Origin: Desulfonatronospira sp.
GTDB lineage: Bacteria; Desulfobacterota; Desulfovibrionia; Desulfovibrionales; Desulfonatronovibrionaceae
DNA: 17,651 bases
Direction of reading: 5' to 3'
Assembly (NCBI GenBank): GCA_007127015.1
Contig: SLAE01000079.1
Coordinates: 1 to 17,651 of the forward strand
Of this stretch, positions 14,029 to 17,651 are shown piece by piece. The notes under the pieces were generated by a model. That model saw only the letters and a program-made list of their open reading frames with translations, was not told where the DNA came from and did not search any database. A program made the position numbers and the translations under genes. Position 1 is the first letter of the stretch. Each line of letters begins with the position of its first letter.

Positions 14029-14222
14029 CGGGGTTTGGCCGAACAGCCGTAAAAAAATCGCTTCAATACAGACTAAATCAAAATCCATTTCGTGCATGAA
14101 TCAGCATTCTGCTGGAAGATCTGACTCATAATTATGACCAGTTCATATGGTTAAGGATTTTGATTAAGTCTGTCTAAGTTTCTCAGACAGTTTACTTCCG
14201 TTCGGCCATACCCCGGAACCTG
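14022..14222. repeat. Roughly 200-nt nested imperfect inverted repeat between convergent operons
   Basis: Outer arms 14022-14053 and 14191-14222 are 32 nt each and match at 28 positions as inverted copies; they begin CAGGTTCCGGGGT and contain TGGCCGAAC. Inner arms 14069-14086 and 14155-14172 match at 17 of 18 positions (CAGACTAAATCAAAATCC). Offset gaps of 15 and 18 nt separate the two arm pairs, and a 68-nt apical part remains. The apical part holds CAGCA-TTC-TGCTG (14102-14114) and the dyad TCATAATTATGA (14126-14137). A further hairpin, CTGTCT/AGACAG (14170-14190), competes with the inner arm. No open frame of note lies inside. The size and shape fit a MITE-like element or a large structured RNA or bidirectional terminator. 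I see no clear target-site duplication. Confidence 0.75.
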
Positions 14223-14263
14223 CAGGGGCTATCAGGATAAAATGGCTTCATGGATTCAGGATC

Positions 14264-14746
14264 TTAATCCAAAAGCTTTTTTAACCCAATAAAATTGATC
14301 AGTAAAAACACTCCAACACCGGTCACAGATCCCACTCCATTTAAAAATACGTCATCCCAGGTTCCATGACGGTAAGGCAGATAATGCTGAAAAAGCTCCA
14401 TAAGCGAGCTGTAGGCGAACACAAAAATAACCGCTGAAACTCTGAATTTTATGTCATTAAAGCTCATGCAGGCCAGAAAGGCAACCCAGGCCATTCCGAC
14501 AAAATGCAGATAAGGCGCTGATCCGGAAGGAGTTCCCGGGTCAGGAGTCAAAGTGGCATACGGAATAAGTAAAAGCATGATAACCAGCAGAATTCTGGAG
14601 ACATTCTGAATAAATTCAAAAAAATTATTCTTTTTCAAGGTGTTTATCTTCCATTTATTATGTTTTCTGATTAAATGCTGTAATTGATTATTTTCTATTG
14701 AAAGCTGGACAGTTGTCCCGCGCTTATCTCTGGCTTCTTCAGTCAT
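14264..14746 (-). CDS. VanZ-like family membrane protein
   Basis: VanZ-like proteins are small membrane proteins; the namesake is linked to teicoplanin resistance, while most relatives have no known function and many occur near surface-polysaccharide genes. The 160-residue protein has the family pattern: HF (81-82), an acidic/Gln pair in LMELFQHYLPYRHGTWDDVFLNGVGSVTG in the form Glu117, Gln120, Arg126, Asp131-132 and Asn136, and a Gly-rich last span. Membrane segments are near residues 47-66, 79-95, 102-118 and 138-155. The first 40 residues are polar, which is long for the family, so an internal start is possible. It is the last gene of the minus-strand unit after galE and faces the long inverted repeat. 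Confidence 0.85.
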   Translation of the reverse strand: MTEEARDKRGTTVQLSIENNQLQHLIRKHNKWKINTLKKNNFFEFIQNVSRILLVIMLLLIPYATLTPDPGTPSGSAPYLHFVGMAWVAFLACMSFNDIKFRVSAVIFVFAYSSLMELFQHYLPYRHGTWDDVFLNGVGSVTGVGVFLLINFIGLKKLLD

Positions 14747-14853
14747 GAGAACGAAAATATTTCAAAAGTGGATCAATCAGGATGAAATGATGAATTCACT
14801 GATTAAGTTTAAAAGGTAAGGCAGGCTGGACCGGGTTTTATTGTGCGGCCAGG

Positions 14854-15870
14854 TTATCTGTAACCTTGAGGATTCGTTGACTGCCATCTCCAGGTGTCTT
14901 TCATCATCGCATCAAGACCTAGTCCGGCTCTCCAGCCCAGCTCGCGCAGGGCTTTGCCAGGATCGGACCAGCATTCAGCAATGTCTCCAGGTCTTCTGGC
15001 CACGATTTCATAAGGCACTTTTTTCCCTGAAGCCTTTTCAAAAGCCCGGACAACTTCCAGCACGCTGTAGCCTTTTCCTGTACCCAGATTCCAGATGAAC
15101 ACGCCTCTGTCTTTCAAGATGGCATCAAGAGCGGCCAGGTGACCCCTGGCCAGGTCGGTTACGTGTATGTAGTCGCGAATCCCGGTGCCGTCATGCGTTG
15201 GGTAGTCGCCGCCGAAAACCGATAGACGGGACAATCGTCCCACAGCCACCTGGGAAATATAGGGAACAAGATTGTTGGGTATGTCTGCCGGATCCTCACC
15301 AATCAGTCCTGAAGGATGGGCTCCTACAGGATTGAAATAACGCAGAAGCGCAACCGACCAGCGCTCATCGGAGCGGGCCAGATCTGCAAGCACCTGTTCG
15401 ATCATAAGCTTGGATCGCCCATATGGATTGGCAGGCTCGCCGACAGGGAAATTCTCCCGCACAGGCATGGACGAAGGCTCGCCGTAGACTGTGGCCGAGG
15501 AACTGAAGACAATGCGGTATATTCCTGTCTCAGCCATGGCCTTGCACAGCATGAGTGTTCCAAATACGTTGTTTTCATAGTAGGTCAGCGGCATGGAAAC
15601 ACTTTCGCTTACCGCCTTCAGGCCTGCAAAGTGTATCACGGTTTCGGGTCTGAATGCTGAAAAGACGTGCCGCAATAAATTCCTGTCCCGGATATCGCCC
15701 TTAATCAGTTCAGTTTTGCGGCCGGTTATTTTTTCCACCCGCCTGATTGATTCTGGTGAGCTGTTGCTGAAATTATCAAGAACAGCGACATCATATCCTG
15801 ATTCCAGAAGCTCAACAACAGTATGGCTTCCGATATAGCCTGCTCCTCCAGTGACCAGAACCCGCTGCAT
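14854..15870 (-). CDS. galE: UDP-glucose 4-epimerase
   Basis: GalE interconverts UDP-glucose and UDP-galactose with bound NAD and supplies sugars for surface polysaccharides. The 338-residue protein is a typical extended SDR: TGGAGYIGS NAD loop (residues 7-15), GDIRD (58-62), HFAGLKAV (80-87), the FSSSATVYG motif with catalytic Ser125 (122-130), and NPYGRSK with Tyr150 and Lys154. RYFNPVGAHPSG follows, as in true GalE proteins. An upstream in-frame TTG (15873) would add one residue. AAGGAG lies 7 nt before the ATG at 15870, which I prefer. It is preceded 27 nt upstream by a VanZ-like gene and followed 107 nt downstream by another. UDP-GlcNAc epimerase activity cannot be excluded. Confidence 0.96.
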   Translation of the reverse strand: MQRVLVTGGAGYIGSHTVVELLESGYDVAVLDNFSNSSPESIRRVEKITGRKTELIKGDIRDRNLLRHVFSAFRPETVIHFAGLKAVSESVSMPLTYYENNVFGTLMLCKAMAETGIYRIVFSSSATVYGEPSSMPVRENFPVGEPANPYGRSKLMIEQVLADLARSDERWSVALLRYFNPVGAHPSGLIGEDPADIPNNLVPYISQVAVGRLSRLSVFGGDYPTHDGTGIRDYIHVTDLARGHLAALDAILKDRGVFIWNLGTGKGYSVLEVVRAFEKASGKKVPYEIVARRPGDIAECWSDPGKALRELGWRAGLGLDAMMKDTWRWQSTNPQGYR

Positions 15871-15897
15871 CAAGTTTCTCCTTAATGGATAGCTGGT

Positions 15898-16380
15898 TTA
15901 ACAATGAAGATAGTTTGTTCTCATTCGTGCCAGATATGCTGCAGCAGTCAGCAGTGCAGCGCTGATCACCACTCCCAGGATGTTGAAAAAAGCATCGGTT
16001 GGATTGAAGATCCTGAACGGCAGCCAGTATTGAATGCCTTCAACAGAGAGAGCGAAGACTATACCCAATACAAACCAGGCCAGGAAGAAGTGAATGTTGC
16101 AGCTTACGCTTTGAGCGGCAAGCGTCAAACGCTCAGCGATCTGCATTCTGATACTTTTTACTTCGCCTTTTTTACTTTCGCTTTTTTTCTTTTTGCTCGT
16201 TTCTTTGTACTTTAATAACACCGCCATAAACATCCAGGGCAGAAAAACCAGGGAATGCACGAGCTGATTTGCACGAATCGGGCCAACTTCAGTCCTGCTC
16301 AACTCTATGCCGATCTGACCGGTCGGAATAATATGCAGAAGCAGCATGATCATAATATATATCAATGGCAGGAAGGACAT
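15898..16380 (-). CDS. VanZ-like family membrane protein (second copy)
   Basis: This 160-residue membrane protein carries the VanZ-like residues His42 (NQLVHSLVF), Glu114 and Gln117 (VEGIQYWLPFR), Arg123, Asn126, Asp129 and Asn133 (FNPTDAFFNILG). Hydrophobic segments lie near residues 3-20, 40-57, 95-113 and 130-149. Between spans 2 and 3 sits a charged Lys/Ser/Glu stretch (residues 57-76, encoded by 16153-16212) that the other VanZ-like protein here lacks. It is probably a cytoplasmic loop. The protein is clearly divergent from the 14264-14746 copy, so the pair is not a recent duplication. It is the first gene of the unit leading to galE. A start slightly downstream cannot be excluded because no Shine-Dalgarno is visible. 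Confidence 0.82.
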   Translation of the reverse strand: MSFLPLIYIMIMLLLHIIPTGQIGIELSRTEVGPIRANQLVHSLVFLPWMFMAVLLKYKETSKKKKSESKKGEVKSIRMQIAERLTLAAQSVSCNIHFFLAWFVLGIVFALSVEGIQYWLPFRIFNPTDAFFNILGVVISAALLTAAAYLARMRTNYLHC

Positions 16381-16669
16381 ATAAAAAGACTTATTCCGGT
16401 TCTTCTATATAATTAAATAAAAAAGGGATATTTATCCAATATTAATGCCTCTGGACAACTACGCCACCAGATCGTAACCCGTCCCGGCGCACAGGAAAAA
16501 CAAGTCGATCCGGCTGCTTTATTTTATCCGAGGCTTATAATTATTCCCCCGCATGAGTCCAGAAAAATCTACTCTGATTTTTCTTGATTTTCTATACTGA
16601 TAGCAATTAAACTGTAATTTTGTTTTCTGGTGAAACATGTGTCTTTAGAAAAAGATTAAGGAGTTAAGC
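16381..16669. other. Divergent intergenic region between the VanZ-galE unit and proS
   Basis: The 289-nt gap must contain promoters for both directions. For the minus strand a candidate is TGGACT (16561-16556), 16 nt, TATAAG (16539-16534). A second is TTGTCC nearer the gene, with GATAAA after 16 nt. A perfect 9-bp AT-rich hairpin, AGAAAAATC/GATTTTTCT with a 6-nt loop, lies at 16561-16584. No convincing proS promoter, tRNA, riboswitch or other RNA family was recognised. Confidence 0.4.
16534..16561 (-). promoter_or_regulatory. Candidate promoter for the VanZ-galE-VanZ unit
   Basis: On the minus strand TGGACT (four of six matches to TTGACA) and TATAAG (five of six matches to TATAAT) are 16 nt apart. 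The leader to the VanZ-like ATG at 16380 would be about 150 nt. This is the best of several weak candidates. Confidence 0.3.
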
Positions 16670-17651
16670 ATGCTTTGGAGCAGATATTTTATGCCCACTT
16701 TAAAAGAGGTTCCGGCCGAGGCTGAAGTGGTCAGCCATAAACTGTTACTCAGGGCGGGCATGATCCGAAGGCTGGCCTCGGGCATTTATACCTACCTGCC
16801 TGCCGGATGGAGATCACTGTACAAAATTTCCGACATAGTCCGCCGGGAAATGAACCGTTTTCATGGCATTGAAATGCGCATGCCAACGGTTCAGCCCGGC
16901 GATCTGTGGAAGGAGACCGGAAGGTGGGATGCCTACGGCAGGGAGCTTCTGCGCTTTAAGGACAGACATGATCGCGATTACTGCCTCGGTCCCACCCATG
17001 AGGAAGTTATCACCGATCTGATTCGCCGGGAAGTAAACTCCTACCGCCAGCTGCCTCTTAATCTTTACCAGATCCAGACCAAGTTCAGGGACGAAATAAG
17101 ACCCAGGTTCGGGCTGATGCGCGGCCGGGAATTCATCATGAAGGATGCTTATTCCTTTGACCGCGATGATGCGGGTGCAAGTCAAAGCTATGAATGGATG
17201 CACAATGCATACGTAAGCATTTTTAAAAAGCTGGGTCTCAGATTCAGAGATGTGGAAGCTGATACCGGAGCCATCGGCGGAAGCATTTCCCACGAATTCA
17301 TGGTTCTGGCCGAGACCGGAGAAGATATCATCGCTACCTGCACTCAGTGCGCCTATGCCGCGAATCTGGAAAAAGCAGAGGTCGTCTGCGAAGGTCCTGA
17401 TTGCCCGGAGAATCAGAAGCATCCGGAACAGGTTCCTACCCCTGGAATGCATACCGTTGCTCAGGTGGCAAAATATCTTCAAGTACCTGAAAGCAGGATG
17501 ATCAAGACTCTTCTGTATGAAGCAGACGGTAAGGCTGTTGCCGCACTTGTCCGCGGAGACCGGGAGTTGAATGAAGTAAAGCTTAAGAATATGCTGGGGA
17601 CGGATACTCTGGAAATGGCCGGGCAGAAACAGGTTGAGAAATGGACCGGAG
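16670..17651 (+). CDS. proS: Prolyl-tRNA synthetase, bacterial type, partial (C-terminus beyond the window)
   Basis: ProS charges tRNA(Pro) with proline in the cytoplasm. The open frame runs to the window edge, covering 327 codons of a protein usually near 570. The N-terminus (SRYFMPTLKEVPAEAEVVSH, residues 4-23) is typical. Class II motif 2 is visible as FRDEIRPRFGLMRGREF (139-155), and LGPTHEE (106-112) binds proline and ATP. From about residue 230 the editing (INS) domain characteristic of bacterial ProS begins, seen in TPGMHTVAQVAKYLQVPESRMIKTLLYEADGK and beyond. AAGGAG (16658-16663), 6 nt before the ATG, supports the start. It is divergent from the VanZ-galE unit. Confidence 0.97.
   Translation, partial: MLWSRYFMPTLKEVPAEAEVVSHKLLLRAGMIRRLASGIYTYLPAGWRSLYKISDIVRREMNRFHGIEMRMPTVQPGDLWKETGRWDAYGRELLRFKDRHDRDYCLGPTHEEVITDLIRREVNSYRQLPLNLYQIQTKFRDEIRPRFGLMRGREFIMKDAYSFDRDDAGASQSYEWMHNAYVSIFKKLGLRFRDVEADTGAIGGSISHEFMVLAETGEDIIATCTQCAYAANLEKAEVVCEGPDCPENQKHPEQVPTPGMHTVAQVAKYLQVPESRMIKTLLYEADGKAVAALVRGDRELNEVKLKNMLGTDTLEMAGQKQVEKWTG

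Noticed and set aside
15871..15873. TTG as galE start
   Set aside because: It is only 4 nt from the AAGGAG, while the adjacent ATG has a better 7-nt spacing and gives the normal GalE N-terminus.
16814..17482. 222-codon minus-strand open frame
   Set aside because: It lies entirely antisense to proS and shows no recognisable domain.
1..17651. Defence system, prophage, insertion sequence or CRISPR array
   Set aside because: No transposase, integrase, nuclease, toxin-antitoxin pair or regularly spaced repeats are visible; almost every gene belongs to a known core family.

Overview
The window reads as chromosomal DNA of a strictly anaerobic, probably sulfate-reducing bacterium near the Desulfovibrionales (Desulfobacterota). 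This is inferred, not proven. It combines nickel-hydrogenase maturation genes (hypA, hypB), the bacterial selenocysteine genes (selA, selB), a single-domain malic enzyme and a UbiD-type decarboxylase of the menaquinone (futalosine-route) kind in a moderate-GC genome. I see no phage, transposase, CRISPR array, plasmid gene, rRNA or tRNA.

Layout. Positions 1-2111 (minus strand) hold malic enzyme, hypA and the 5' part of hypB, read in that order and 7-14 nt apart. A good sigma70-type promoter (2263-2291) lies upstream. Positions 2326-8524 (plus) hold folC, selA, an M18 aminopeptidase and selB. folC and selA overlap by ATGA, and the peptidase and selB are 8 nt apart. Positions 8640-11378 (plus) hold a rhomboid protease with an N-terminal soluble domain, a MATE transporter and an FxsA-family membrane protein. 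A Nudix hydrolase (minus) overlaps the end of fxsA tail to tail. After an AT-rich gap comes the UbiD-family decarboxylase (12086-13927, plus). Positions 14264-16380 (minus) form a likely operon: VanZ-like protein, galE, second VanZ-like protein. proS (plus) starts at 16670 and runs off the window.

How the genes fit together. HypA and HypB insert nickel into [NiFe] hydrogenases. SelA makes Sec-tRNA and SelB delivers it to the ribosome at recoded UGA codons. Both sets are needed for [NiFeSe] hydrogenases, and selenocysteine is also used by formate dehydrogenases. Their proximity suits a hydrogen/formate metabolism, but no selenoprotein, selC or hydrogenase structural gene is visible here. UbiD feeds menaquinone synthesis. 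galE with two VanZ-like membrane proteins suggests a cell-surface polysaccharide function.

The most unusual non-coding structure is a roughly 200-nt nested imperfect inverted repeat (14022-14222) between the convergent ubiD and galE/vanZ units. I found no clear new defence, mobile or regulatory system. The repeat element, the peptidase between selA and selB, the VanZ-galE-VanZ arrangement and the rhomboid N-terminal domain deserve a second look.
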